This document shows positions 30,255-40,065 of a stretch of 64,000 nucleotides of DNA, in pieces. The notes under the pieces were generated by a model, which saw only the letters and a program-made list of their open reading frames with translations, was not told the origin of the DNA and did no database searches. This DNA comes from Melieria omissa (taxonomy: Eukaryota; Arthropoda; Insecta; Diptera; Ulidiidae). Location of the stretch: contig OZ020270.1 in the NCBI GenBank assembly GCA_963971225.1, forward strand, positions 72,184,432-72,248,431, written 5' to 3'. Numbering within the stretch: the first letter of the stretch is position 1; each line of letters begins with the position of its first letter. Made by a program: the position numbers and the translations under genes.

Positions 30255-33239
30255 TTATCCTGGCTCTTCTACTATGCGACGTTCGTTTGCGCGTCTACTC
30301 CTTTCAGTCTCGCGCTGCTTTACCATCACTTCCGCCGCGTAGAGCGCTACTGCGTCCCAGCCGGATCTGGACTCAATCATTTTTTCGACTAGTGAGTGCG
30401 GTGTGGGCGTGCCGCCGATCCTACTCGCTAGGCGTCGTCGTTGGCTGTTGTATCTGGCACAGTTGAAAATTATGTGCTCGGCGTTTTCAACTGCTTCGCT
30501 GCAGAAATCGCAAAAGGGGTTCCGCTCATATCCCCACCTATGCAAGTACGACTTAAAACAGCCATGGCCCGTCAGCAGCTGCGTGAGGTAGAAGTCGACC
30601 ACCCCGTGCTCCCGGCTCATCCATGTATGAAGGTCACTTATAAGTGCAAACGTCCACCTTCCCTTACGCGAGTCATTCCAACGCTGTTGCCACTTATTAA
30701 GGCTCAGCTCCCTGTACGTCTTTCCTTGCTGCGGAGCATCCTTCTCCTCGTATTTTGTGCGTGCTTCCTCTGCTAAAATGTCAATTGGGACCATCCCCGC
30801 CACCACGCAGGCGGCGTCATATGACGTCGTGCGAAATGCGCAGCACACTCGTATTGCGCTGATGCGGTACACGGATTCTATGTGGCTCCGGTACGACTTG
30901 ACCCTCATCGCCGGAGCCCATATTTGCGACGCGTATAACATTGTCGCGGCTGCTACTTTCATTAGCAACAGACGCCTAGGCTGCCTAGGACCGCCAATGT
31001 TCGGCATGATACGCGAAAGCGCAGCCACCGTCTTCGCTGCTTTGTTGCTGGCGTGCACGAGGTGGTGCTTAAAGCACAAGCGTGTATCAAGCATTACGCC
31101 GAGGTACCTAATCGACGGTTGCGACTGTATAATGTGGCCCCCCACCCGGACATGGGCTGTCTCTACAACCTTCCGGCTGGAGATTAGCAGGACCTCCGTT
31201 TTTTGCTCTGCGAGCAAAAGGCCCACGGATGTCAGCCATTGCTGCACCGTTTCCACCACGCTGTTGCACGTCGTTTCAACCTCGTTCAGGAACTTGCCGG
31301 TCACAATAATGGCTATGTCGTCGGCGAAGCCCACAATTTTTGCCGCCTTTGGTACTTGTAGCCGCAGAACACCGTCGTACATGGTATTCCAAAGGGTAGG
31401 GCCTAAGACCGAGCCCTGTGGAACGCCCCCTGTGACCGAGTGGCTGATTTCTCCCTCGTCTGTAACGTATTTCAGCACTCTGTTGCTGAAGTAGCTGGCG
31501 ATGATGTCCACTATGTATCCTGGTACCTGCAGCCGACGCAGCGCAGATAATATGTTGCCCCATCTAGCGCTGTTGAAGGCATTTTTTATATCTAAAGTTA
31601 CCACGCAGCAGTACTCTTTAGTTCCGTTCTTCCAACACTGGCCCTCGATTGCTGCTTGAGCGGCTCTGACAACGACATCGATCGCGTCTACTGTAGACCT
31701 CGCCTTCCTAAAGCCAAATTGGAGATTTGATAAGCCGCCTGCCTCTGAGATTGCATCCTCGAGCCTGTTGCAAATTAGCCGCTCTAGCAGTTTTCCTGCG
31801 GTGTCAAGCATGCATATTGGGCGAAACGACGACGGGTCGTCGGGGGGCTTCTTCCCTTTAGGCAGCAAGACCAGCTTTTGCACTTTCCATCTATCCGGAA
31901 ACACTCTTTCCTTAAGACATGAATTGTAGACGTTCAAGAATAAGTAAGTGTGCGATTTGATTGCTAGTTTCAGCACTTTGTTGGGGATGCCATCTGGACC
32001 TGGGGCCTTTTGGTCCCCAATTCTGCTGCACGCTTTCAGCAGCTCGTCGCAGCCTACTTCTGCTGGCTCTTCGCTTGCACAGACTGTTTGGAAATCTGTC
32101 AACAGATCGTTTTGCGGCGGAAAAAGGGTTTCTACGACGCGTTTCAAAAAAGTCGCCGAGGTGGGTGGCGGCGGGCTAAACGATGCCAGTTTCTTCATAA
32201 CGACTTTATACGCCGTTCCCCATGGGTTTTCATCAACCGTGTTGCAGAGCTCAGTAAAGCATTTTGCTTTGCTATCTTTGATGGCGACCTTCAGCTCACT
32301 TTTTGCTTTCTTCAGTGTGGCATGCAGTCTGCTTCTAGTACCCGCGTCAGATGCGCGTTGAAATCTACGTCTGGCGGCAATACAAACTTTTCGCAGTTCG
32401 GCAATATTGCTGTTCCACCAATATACTGAGCGCCTACGGTTTGAAGAAGCGCGGCGTTGCATTGATGCGTCGCATGCCGCGTCAATTTTGCACATAAGTT
32501 GTGATGCCCGGTTTTCTGCTGGACCCGATAGTGCACAATCCTCCATGCACAGCTGAAACACGTCTTCGTCCAGTGTGCTCTGCTTCCAACCTAGTACGTT
32601 GTTTGTGTACGCCCTTTGCAGTGACGGACCTTGTTGCAAGCAAGTCACAACTGCTTGGTGATCGCTAAAGGTGAACCCGTCGTGAACCACCCACGTTGCG
32701 CCTCTGGCCAAGCTCGTACTAGCAAATGTGACGTCGATATACGAAACACGACCATTTTTGCTAAATGTCGGCTTATCCCCGGTATTTAAAAGAACCATGT
32801 CGAGAGTCGCCATGGCCTCCAGGAGAATTTTTCCCCTCGCATTGTATCTAGACGAGCCCCACTCCGTAGCCCAGGCATTGAAATCGCCCGCTATCACCTT
32901 TGGGCCCTTGTTTCCTGCCTCCGCTACCAATTGGTCGATCATGCCTGCGTATTCGCTGGTAGTCATACTCGGGGGCGCGTAGCAACTAAAGTAAAATACT
33001 CCCGCTATCTTTGCCTCCACAAACCCGGTTTTGGCCACTGGCGCGTTCTCTAAGGGGAGCCTGCCACAGGCCCAAACAGCTGCCTTTTTCCCACTATCCG
33101 ACGCCCACATGGTATCCTGCGGGTGTTTGTAGGGTTCACTTATAAGCGCCACGTCCACGTCAAGCTCACGTATTGTTTGTTTCAGCAGGTTGTGAGCCGC
33201 TTCACAGTGATTCATGTTGATTTGCAGCAAACGTATCAT
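30255..33239 (-). CDS. R1-clade LINE ORF2: endonuclease and reverse transcriptase
   Basis: A 994-residue intact frame. It starts with LLQINMNHCEAAHNLL, the EEP endonuclease opening typical of R1 elements, with SEPY, AGDFNAWATEWGS and FTFSDHQ as active-site landmarks (residues 1-220). The reverse transcriptase shows KAPGPDGIPNKVLK, VVTLDIKNAFNSA, GGVPQGSVLGP and VGFADDIAIIV (about 636; FADD in place of YADD, common in R1). The C-terminus carries a Cys/His cluster (CDFCSEAVENAEHIIFNC) that in R1/R2-type proteins binds nucleic acid. No RNase H is present. Its ATG at 33239 overlaps the ORF1 stop as ATGA, suggesting coupled reinitiation. Most R1 elements sit in 28S rDNA; this one is in a retroelement and has a poly(A) tail, so it belongs to a non-rDNA branch. 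It looks functional. Confidence 0.94.
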   Translation of the reverse strand: MIRLLQINMNHCEAAHNLLKQTIRELDVDVALISEPYKHPQDTMWASDSGKKAAVWACGRLPLENAPVAKTGFVEAKIAGVFYFSCYAPPSMTTSEYAGMIDQLVAEAGNKGPKVIAGDFNAWATEWGSSRYNARGKILLEAMATLDMVLLNTGDKPTFSKNGRVSYIDVTFASTSLARGATWVVHDGFTFSDHQAVVTCLQQGPSLQRAYTNNVLGWKQSTLDEDVFQLCMEDCALSGPAENRASQLMCKIDAACDASMQRRASSNRRRSVYWWNSNIAELRKVCIAARRRFQRASDAGTRSRLHATLKKAKSELKVAIKDSKAKCFTELCNTVDENPWGTAYKVVMKKLASFSPPPPTSATFLKRVVETLFPPQNDLLTDFQTVCASEEPAEVGCDELLKACSRIGDQKAPGPDGIPNKVLKLAIKSHTYLFLNVYNSCLKERVFPDRWKVQKLVLLPKGKKPPDDPSSFRPICMLDTAGKLLERLICNRLEDAISEAGGLSNLQFGFRKARSTVDAIDVVVRAAQAAIEGQCWKNGTKEYCCVVTLDIKNAFNSARWGNILSALRRLQVPGYIVDIIASYFSNRVLKYVTDEGEISHSVTGGVPQGSVLGPTLWNTMYDGVLRLQVPKAAKIVGFADDIAIIVTGKFLNEVETTCNSVVETVQQWLTSVGLLLAEQKTEVLLISSRKVVETAHVRVGGHIIQSQPSIRYLGVMLDTRLCFKHHLVHASNKAAKTVAALSRIMPNIGGPRQPRRLLLMKVAAATMLYASQIWAPAMRVKSYRSHIESVYRISAIRVCCAFRTTSYDAACVVAGMVPIDILAEEARTKYEEKDAPQQGKTYRELSLNKWQQRWNDSRKGRWTFALISDLHTWMSREHGVVDFYLTQLLTGHGCFKSYLHRWGYERNPFCDFCSEAVENAEHIIFNCARYNSQRRRLASRIGGTPTPHSLVEKMIESRSGWDAVALYAAEVMVKQRETERSRRANERRIVEEPG

Positions 33240-34801
33240 AGCTGCCTATTTTTAGACGCCCTCTGGTATGCTGGGCATGTGCGGCTGCCAGCAATGTGCG
33301 CGGCGTCCAGCCGCTCCTCCTCGCATAGCATGCATTTCGGCTTCTCGACACACTCCCGCGCTTTATGGCCGCTCTGGCCACATTTAATGCAGCACGCTGA
33401 CCGATCCACGCTGCTTTTGCAGGCCGCTGCTATGTGCCCATAATGCAGACACCTGAAACATCTTAGTGGGCGCACGATCTCCCTAATTCGGCAGCGCACC
33501 CAGCCGATTCTAATCTTGCCTGCCTGGATCATCTTGTTGGCGGTGCTGGCTGGTACCACCAACTCCGCTATCTGTGTACCTGCGTAGCTACTTCTCAGCG
33601 ACTTAATGGAGTCCAACGTAAGGCTCCTGGCCTCCTCGAACTGCGCCTGAACCGCCTCGAGCACGTCCTCTTTCGAAGTCACCTCGTCTAAGTCCTTGAT
33701 CACCACTGGCGACTGTTGCGTCAAAGTTCTGACTTCCGCGTCCTGCTCCAGCACTTCTTTCATGCGGCGCTGCAATTCTGATGTGCGCTCATCAGCCGGC
33801 TTAGTCAGCTCGAACAGCAGCTCGCCTTTGGCAGTCTTCCTAACGTGCCGTACATTCGAGCTCAACGCTTCTAGCTCAGGTGCGGCCTTAACTTTGCGTA
33901 ACATATCCGCATATGTAGACGAGCCAGTCGCTTTAACCACCAGCGCATCAGGTCGGACTGACTTGGTCTTGGCCAGCCTTACTTCGGCAGGTTTGCCGGC
34001 ACTGCTATTTGGCTTAGAGCCTTTCTTGAGCACTTTCACCCACTCCGAACTGTTGCTGCTGCAACCTGGCCCTGCCAGTTGCTTCTCGCTTACCTCTTTG
34101 TCGCCGCTCCCTATTTGTTCTGCAGGCTTTGCACTGCGATCTGTTGCGTTTTTGTTCCTTTTTGGTGGGGTTGGTCGCTCCGTCAGCTTTTCCTCTCTTG
34201 GCCGCTTGGCCATGTCGCTGCGATTTCGCTGCACCACCGGTGAAGTTTGCGCCGCTCTTTCCACCTGGGCCCTTGCCACACGATGCCCACCCATTTCGAC
34301 AGCCCGGTCATAGAGCTCTGCGATATTGCTGACCAGGTCCCTCATAGGCCGATGGACCGATCGTCGTCCATCTCCAAGCATGTCCACCAGCTCATTAATA
34401 CTACCACCTAGCTGGTCAAACGGATCGGCACATGAATTGGCACTCTGATCCTCTATCGCCGCCAACTCGCCTTCAGAATTGAGGCCAGGTGGCGAAGACT
34501 GCGACCTTTCACCTCTGCGCGTCGGTGAGCGCGCAATTTTTCCACTGCGCGTAAATGGGTCCATCATCATATTTGGCCCTGGATCAATGCCTACCGCACT
34601 TGTGAAGGCACCGCAACTTCCATTTGGACCCATTAGCGGGGTAACTTCGTTCCCGTCCGTCGCGTTACGCCCTTTCTGGGGCGAGCGTTGAACGCTCATG
34701 GCCCAATTAGCTTTTAATTTTACCCTGCGGTTAGCCTGACTACAACCACTACTACTACTAAAGAACAAAAGGTTCGGCTTGGTAATAACAATATTTGGCA
34801 C
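33236..34801 (-). CDS. R1-clade LINE ORF1 (Gag-like, CCHC knuckles)
   Basis: A 521-residue frame. The N-terminal half is polar and Ser/Pro/Arg-rich. A folded domain follows from about residue 300. The C-terminus has three zinc knuckles in series, CFRCLHYGHIAAAC, CIKCGQSGHKAREC and a CxxC-H-C variant (CMLCEEERLDAAHIAGSRTC), about 440-510. Such proteins bind LINE RNA and form the ribonucleoprotein. It ends NRQL-stop, and the stop shares four bases with the ORF2 start. An ATG at 34699 (MSVQRSPQKG) is an alternative start; the frame has no other oddity. Confidence 0.92.
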   Translation of the reverse strand: MPNIVITKPNLLFFSSSSGCSQANRRVKLKANWAMSVQRSPQKGRNATDGNEVTPLMGPNGSCGAFTSAVGIDPGPNMMMDPFTRSGKIARSPTRRGERSQSSPPGLNSEGELAAIEDQSANSCADPFDQLGGSINELVDMLGDGRRSVHRPMRDLVSNIAELYDRAVEMGGHRVARAQVERAAQTSPVVQRNRSDMAKRPREEKLTERPTPPKRNKNATDRSAKPAEQIGSGDKEVSEKQLAGPGCSSNSSEWVKVLKKGSKPNSSAGKPAEVRLAKTKSVRPDALVVKATGSSTYADMLRKVKAAPELEALSSNVRHVRKTAKGELLFELTKPADERTSELQRRMKEVLEQDAEVRTLTQQSPVVIKDLDEVTSKEDVLEAVQAQFEEARSLTLDSIKSLRSSYAGTQIAELVVPASTANKMIQAGKIRIGWVRCRIREIVRPLRCFRCLHYGHIAAACKSSVDRSACCIKCGQSGHKARECVEKPKCMLCEEERLDAAHIAGSRTCPAYQRASKNRQL

Positions 34802-35360
34802 TAGAGCTTAATTCGGAATTTTTCTTAATTCCTTCTTATACACTCCCGGGTGGCAGCGCCATGTGCTTACTACTCCGATACACACACACAATTTAAGCTG
34901 TCTAGTTTAAGTTGGTGCACAAACCATAAACACTGTTCCCAGTCTGCAAATTTCAGCAGATACACAAACCAGATCACCCTGTACTGCACAGCTGTGTTTC
35001 CTTATTTCGTACGTCACAGAGCCAGCTTTTTGCAATCAGCTGATTTAGATGACAGCCAGCTGATCTATGTTTGTAAACACCCGAAAAAGTTGCGCGGGAA
35101 CTACTGAGAGTTTGCGAGGTGAGTTTTCTTCCACTAAAAATTTTGCCCGAGAGCAAGGGTCACCGAGATTAGAAAATCGAAAAATTGGGGTCTTGTGTCC
35201 CAGCTTATGCACGCTCACTTCACGTAACGCGGCACTACACTTTTGCACTTTATCGCCTCCCACTATTTCCCGATGACACACTTTAAACTTTGTAAAAAAC
35301 ACTGATTTGTCCGGAGCGATGTAAAGACGCGACCGATTTTGACAACTATCAACTATCAAC
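34802..35360 (-). promoter_or_regulatory. 5' untranslated region of the R1-clade LINE
   Basis: Lies between ORF1 and the 5' target duplication. A full 5' end with target duplication implies the internal promoter is present here, but I see no specific promoter motif. Confidence 0.5.
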
Positions 35361-38300
35361 TTAATTCTGTTGGTGTCAATGTTAATTTGCGCTGGGGTGT
35401 TACGTGCCCACTTCTGGTATGCCTTATGAACCGGTGTATATAGCCCATGACTCGTTTGAGCCTTTCAAAGGAGTTTTTGTGGTTAATGCTGTAAACAAGT
35501 TCTATAAGCGTGTCTTGATCCCTCACTGAGGTTGCTGAGACTGCAGTCTTGTTTCTTCGTTCGGGATCGGATACCACATCGATGGATAACTCTGGTAGGA
35601 ACCTCTGCGGCCAAATATCTTCTGATCCATGCAGAAAGATTGGGCCTGCGAACCAGATATTACAGGCTGACAATTGATCAGGTGGTAGGCCCCTTGATAG
35701 GATATCAGCTGGATTGTCCTTGGTGTTCACATGGCGCCACTGGCTGGGCCTCGTCAATTCTTGGATTGTCGCTACTCTATTTGCTACAAAGGTATGAAAA
35801 CTGGACGATGACGTATTAATCCATGAGAGAACAATTTGTGAGTCAGACCAAAAATAACTCTGACAACTTAATTGTAGCTCTTCTTTTATCCGATTGGCCA
35901 ATTGCGCACCAATTACAGCAGCACATAGTTCTAGCCGAGGAAGTGTGACTCGTTTGAGTGGGGCTACTCTTGACTTAGCACATAGGATTCTTACGCTGAT
36001 TTGCCCATTTCGCAATACCGATCTTATGTATGCTGAGGCTCCATATGCCTTTTCCGAAGCATCTGTGAAAATATGAAGCTGAATGGCCTTAGCAATTTCC
36101 CCGTTGAACATGTGACGTGGTATTTGCAGATTAGACAGGGATGATAGGTTGCTTCGAAATTCAGCCCACTTCTTGCATACTTCAGCTGGCAGTGCTTCAT
36201 CCCACCCTATGTTTGAAGTCCAAAGCTCTTGGATGAACATTTTTGCTGTCACGACGATTGGTGACAAGAGCCCAAGTGGATCAAATAATCGTGCCAGGTC
36301 TGATGTTACTGACCGCTTTGTAATCTTGCCAATTGGTGGAAGGTTGACCTTTATACAGAATTTGTCTGTGCTTGGCGCCCATGTTAAGCCAAGTGTTTTG
36401 ATGGTTCCTGGATTATTATGTGCTAGATCTAGGTTGATCTCCTGGTCACTGTTCGGAATCCCTTGTAGTAATCTTGAGTGATTTGCACACCACTTCCGGA
36501 GTTTCATGCCCGCAGCACCCAACATGTTTTTTAGTTGTTCTTGCATTTCTATGGCTGTAGTCAGATTGTCCGCACCACAAAGACCATCGTCTACATAAAA
36601 GTTATCCTGCAGCGCCTTGGCTCCTAATGGTTGCAATTCTCTATTATTGTTCGCGATTACTTGTAGGCATTTTGTTGCCAAATATGGTGCCGCTCTAGTA
36701 CCATAAGTGACAGTGTTTAGTTCATAGTACTTTATCGGCGAGTCTTGAGTTTCTCTCCAAATCACGAGCTGATATTTCCTGTCATCAGGGTGTATGAGTA
36801 TTTGTCTGTACATCTTCTCGATGTCCGTCGTGAACACAAATCGAGGCATCCTGAACCTTAATAAAATGGATAGCAGATCCTTTTGTATTGTAGGTCCTGT
36901 GTGCATTAAGTCGTTTAATGAGAGTCCGGATGAGGATTTGGCAGAAGCATCGAACACCACTCGCAGTTTGGTTGTAGTGCTGTCAGGTTTGAAGACACAA
37001 TGATGAGGGATGACGTAGTTGCGGCTGGTAATTGATTCAATGCAAATCTCACTCATGTGGCCTAGCTTTTCATACTCCTTCATGAAGCTGACGTACTGTT
37101 CCTTTAATTTCATGTCCCTCGATAACCTTCGCTCTAATGCCAAGAATCGGTTAAAAGTCATTTGTTTGGAATCACCCAGTCGGGTGGTGTCTTCAATAAA
37201 GGGAAGTCTGACCACGAAACGGCCGTTGATGTGATTGGATGTTGTTTGTGCAAAGTGTTCCTCACACTGTTTTTCACTTGAAGAAAGGATTTTTAATTTT
37301 GTGTCGATTTCTTCCATCTTCCACAGTCGTTCAATTGCGTCTTCCAATTTGTCTTCTGTAAACATTCCACATGTCAAGTGAGTTGATGAACTTTCATGAA
37401 TTTTTCCTGCGACTACCCATCCGAAAACAGTATTCTGTAGGGTTGGTAGGCCCTCGGACAATTTAATTTGCCCTATTCTCAATAATTGGTGATAAAATTC
37501 TGCACCTAGCAAAATATCAATTTTCTCAGATCTGTGAAATGCAGGATCAGCTAGTTCAATGTTTTCTGGTATTTTCCAGTTATTTATTTGTAAATGTTGT
37601 GAGGGTTGCTCCGATACGATCTGTGGTAGAACGTAGGCTTCCATGACTACCTTGAAATTGTTAGATCTTGACTCTATTGTGAGTGTTATTCGACGGTGGG
37701 TGTTCATTCTGCCCTTTCCGATACCTTCGATGCTAATTGCCGCAGATCCAGCCTTGAGTTTCAGGTTCTTCACCAATCGGTCCGTTACCAAATTTACTTG
37801 TGAGCCCGAATCCAACATTGCACGACATTCAGTGGAGTTTCCGTTGCTGCCAGAGGCAGTGACTCGGGCTGTACCCAACAGAACGTAGCCTCGCCTCTCA
37901 CGATGAACTAGAGAAGCTGAGTTAGGTAGTTCTTCGGAGGTTGTTGTAGTTTGGCTCGAGTGTATGGACTCAGAAAGTGATATGGCAGCTATGTGTTGTT
38001 TTTCCACCGGTACCTTGTCTTTATGTAGTAAGGTATTGTGTTTTTCATGACACTTGAGACAATTACCATATGAACATTGATTTGATCTGTGTCCCGGCTT
38101 TAAACAATTGAAGCAAAGATTGTTGCGTTTTACTAATTCCATTCGTTGTAGAACCGGTAGTAGCTTGAATTCGGGGCATGCAAACAGTGGGTGATTGTTG
38201 TTACAAACTGCACATTCTTTTGTTGTTCTTGTTGCTGCCAGGGCCGTTGTGCCTTGTCGTGTCATTTTATCTTTGGAGCTTAAGGATTCCAATGTCTGGA

Positions 38301-39516
38301 ATCTGGCTTCTAAAAATTTTAAAAATGCACCTACTTCTTGTTGTTCCTTCGGTGACGTCAATGATTGTTCGTAGAGTGCATGCGTTTGCCGATCTATTTT
38401 TCTTACTAAGATGTATAATAGTATCGGATCCCATGTGCCGACATCAACTCTCAAGTTCTGCAGCGCAAAAAGGCATTCTTGTGTAGTGTCATGAAGCTCC
38501 CTTAGGTGATGCGCGGTGGGTGCTGCCGTTGGCTGACTTAGTAGCTTGTGGATGATAGTATTCACCAAAATCCTCTTATTGTTGTATCGTTCTATTAGCA
38601 GATTCCAAGCGGTGTCGTAGTTCTCCTCGGTTAGTGCTAAGTGTTGAATAAGTCGTTCAGCTTCGGATGTGATATTAGTCTTGAGATACCACATCTTCTG
38701 GACCTTCGGTAGGGGCTGCACGTGAACCATTTGACTAAACATATCGTGAAATTGTTGCCACTTCAGGTAGTCTCCATCAAACTGTGGTATGGTCACTTTA
38801 GGCAGCGGGAGCGTATTTATACTTGCATTAGTTGATGTTGGCTGTACAGGCTCCATTTCGCATTTTATTGTGAGTTCTGTTATATGTTCTTGCACTAGAG
38901 CTTCTAGTTCCAAATATTCCTCGAAGTCGTAGCCTGCAGTTGGGGGATCATCATGCATATCCCATATCTCGAAATTTAATGCCTCTATTTGTTGCCAAAA
39001 CTGCTTGATTGTTTGGCATTTGACCTTGTAATATGCGGACGATTGATCAGTGCGCAATGCTGTGTCCAAAAATCTCCTCAATGATACTTTCGATGCGTTC
39101 TGTCGTCTGATTAGACCGTCAATCTTTGTCCCTTGCCCTTGGGTTTCCTTCATGTGATCATGCTCGGATGGTTCCATGGCGACACCTTGAGTTGCGCTTG
39201 CACTTGCGCTTGCCGTGTTGCGTATTTCTTCAATTTTATTTTTAAAGTGAGCCGTGTATTCGTGCACAACATTGCTGATTTCAGTGTAGAAAGTGAAGTA
39301 TTGATGCTGCAGAGGGACTTCCTTGAGCATTCGAATAGCGTTGTTGTTTGCTTCGAACTCTCCATAACGGGTAATGATCCGTTTGAGGCGTTCCCCGAAG
39401 TACTCCTCCGATACCTTTCTTGTGTTTGCGTCCTTTTTGTAGTTCACCACTACTTGCTGGATCTCTCTTCCCAACGCCTGCTGCAGCTTTATTAGTTCTT
39501 CGAATTCCATGGCCAA
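35356..39516 (-). CDS. BEL/Pao gag, protease, reverse transcriptase, RNase H
   Basis: A 1386-residue frame starting soon after the 5' LTR. In order: a helical N-terminal Gag region; a capsid-like domain starting LPKVTIPQFDGDYLKW (about 240, DUF1759 style); zinc knuckles CAVCNNNHPLFAC and CFNCLKPGHRSNQC (about 430-500); aspartic protease MLDSGSQVNLV (about 568); reverse transcriptase with FTTDIEKMYRQI and YVDDGLCG (about 974); RNase H with FTDASEKAYGAS, LPRLELCAA and WSDSQIVL (about 1150-1260); and the start of the region leading to integrase. The frame is ended by the R1-clade LINE: its last residues and stop arise from the target duplication and LINE sequence, and integrase continues beyond 30071. 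All active-site motifs look intact, and no other break is visible. Confidence 0.95.
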   Translation of the reverse strand: MAMEFEELIKLQQALGREIQQVVVNYKKDANTRKVSEEYFGERLKRIITRYGEFEANNNAIRMLKEVPLQHQYFTFYTEISNVVHEYTAHFKNKIEEIRNTASASASATQGVAMEPSEHDHMKETQGQGTKIDGLIRRQNASKVSLRRFLDTALRTDQSSAYYKVKCQTIKQFWQQIEALNFEIWDMHDDPPTAGYDFEEYLELEALVQEHITELTIKCEMEPVQPTSTNASINTLPLPKVTIPQFDGDYLKWQQFHDMFSQMVHVQPLPKVQKMWYLKTNITSEAERLIQHLALTEENYDTAWNLLIERYNNKRILVNTIIHKLLSQPTAAPTAHHLRELHDTTQECLFALQNLRVDVGTWDPILLYILVRKIDRQTHALYEQSLTSPKEQQEVGAFLKFLEARFQTLESLSSKDKMTRQGTTALAATRTTKECAVCNNNHPLFACPEFKLLPVLQRMELVKRNNLCFNCLKPGHRSNQCSYGNCLKCHEKHNTLLHKDKVPVEKQHIAAISLSESIHSSQTTTTSEELPNSASLVHRERRGYVLLGTARVTASGSNGNSTECRAMLDSGSQVNLVTDRLVKNLKLKAGSAAISIEGIGKGRMNTHRRITLTIESRSNNFKVVMEAYVLPQIVSEQPSQHLQINNWKIPENIELADPAFHRSEKIDILLGAEFYHQLLRIGQIKLSEGLPTLQNTVFGWVVAGKIHESSSTHLTCGMFTEDKLEDAIERLWKMEEIDTKLKILSSSEKQCEEHFAQTTSNHINGRFVVRLPFIEDTTRLGDSKQMTFNRFLALERRLSRDMKLKEQYVSFMKEYEKLGHMSEICIESITSRNYVIPHHCVFKPDSTTTKLRVVFDASAKSSSGLSLNDLMHTGPTIQKDLLSILLRFRMPRFVFTTDIEKMYRQILIHPDDRKYQLVIWRETQDSPIKYYELNTVTYGTRAAPYLATKCLQVIANNNRELQPLGAKALQDNFYVDDGLCGADNLTTAIEMQEQLKNMLGAAGMKLRKWCANHSRLLQGIPNSDQEINLDLAHNNPGTIKTLGLTWAPSTDKFCIKVNLPPIGKITKRSVTSDLARLFDPLGLLSPIVVTAKMFIQELWTSNIGWDEALPAEVCKKWAEFRSNLSSLSNLQIPRHMFNGEIAKAIQLHIFTDASEKAYGASAYIRSVLRNGQISVRILCAKSRVAPLKRVTLPRLELCAAVIGAQLANRIKEELQLSCQSYFWSDSQIVLSWINTSSSSFHTFVANRVATIQELTRPSQWRHVNTKDNPADILSRGLPPDQLSACNIWFAGPIFLHGSEDIWPQRFLPELSIDVVSDPERRNKTAVSATSVRDQDTLIELVYSINHKNSFERLKRVMGYIHRFIRHTRSGHVTPQRKLTLTPTELS

Positions 39517-39533
39517 TTTGAATTGATTCTTGA

Positions 39534-39548
39534 GTCGGGGTCACCAAA
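39534..39548 (-). promoter_or_regulatory. BEL/Pao primer-binding site
   Basis: On the minus strand, directly after the 5' LTR: TGGTGACCCCGACTC. Position and the TGG start fit a tRNA 3' end complement; I cannot name the tRNA with certainty. Confidence 0.65.
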
Positions 39549-40065
39549 TGTTTGTGAATGTCACTCCTGGCTGTACCACCAGAGTATAGCAACGGTGCGA
39601 ACAACAGCACTTGAACTGTGTCGCCTTGGAGAGTGAAATGATTCAAAATGTTTATGAATGGCACTCCTGGTCGTACCACCAGAGTATAGCAACGGTGCCA
39701 ACAACAGCACTTGAACTGTGTCGCCTTGGAGAATGAAACTAGTGAAACGCTGTCACGTTGGGTTATCACTCAAACTTTATTGACTATTGAACCCTTATTT
39801 ATAGTGACAATATTGCTTACATGCTAAAATGTATATAAATGCAAAGCCCAAAAATACCAAAATTACAATATTGCTTACATGCTAAAATGTACAAAGGGGT
39901 AAAATGCTAACTTGCATAACTGTTGCAGCGGACACTGAACCACTTTGCTGCCTAGCTTGCAGTAGTATCATATTGCAATGCAGTGGTCAGTGTCCGCTTG
40001 CATGCGGCTGTGTTTACGTACAAGTAATAATAATAAAGAAAACAAAAAAAATAAACACACAAACA
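39549..40065 (-). repeat. BEL/Pao 5' LTR
   Basis: 517 bp, one visible difference from the 3' LTR at 23583-24099. Carries the same internal 98-bp direct duplication. Confidence 0.95.

Larger units (their letters stand above)
30072..35360 (-). mobile_element. R1-clade LINE, full length, with poly(A)
   Basis: The perfect 14-bp duplication TTAATTCTGTTGGT lies at 30058-30071 and 35361-35374. The poly(A) tail is at the left (T run 30072-30112, one interruption). Both ORFs are open and a 5' untranslated region of about 560 bp (34802-35360) is present. It lies in the pol gene of the BEL provirus. Confidence 0.95.
23583..40065 (-). mobile_element. BEL/Pao LTR retroelement with env, carrying nested insertions
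   Basis: Two 517-bp LTRs (23583-24099 and 39549-40065), TG...CA bounded, are flanked by the 5-bp duplication TTTTG (23578-23582 and 40066-40070). Next to the 5' LTR (right side, minus strand) is TGGTGACCCCGACTC, a plausible tRNA primer-binding site. Next to the 3' LTR is GGGGGGCAGGA, a polypurine tract. A gag-pol-env coding series on the minus strand is interrupted once by an R1-clade LINE (30072-35360), and its 3' part by a DNA element (24133-26833). Without these the provirus is about 8.5 kb. It is inserted in the Tc1 right arm. Confidence 0.95.
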
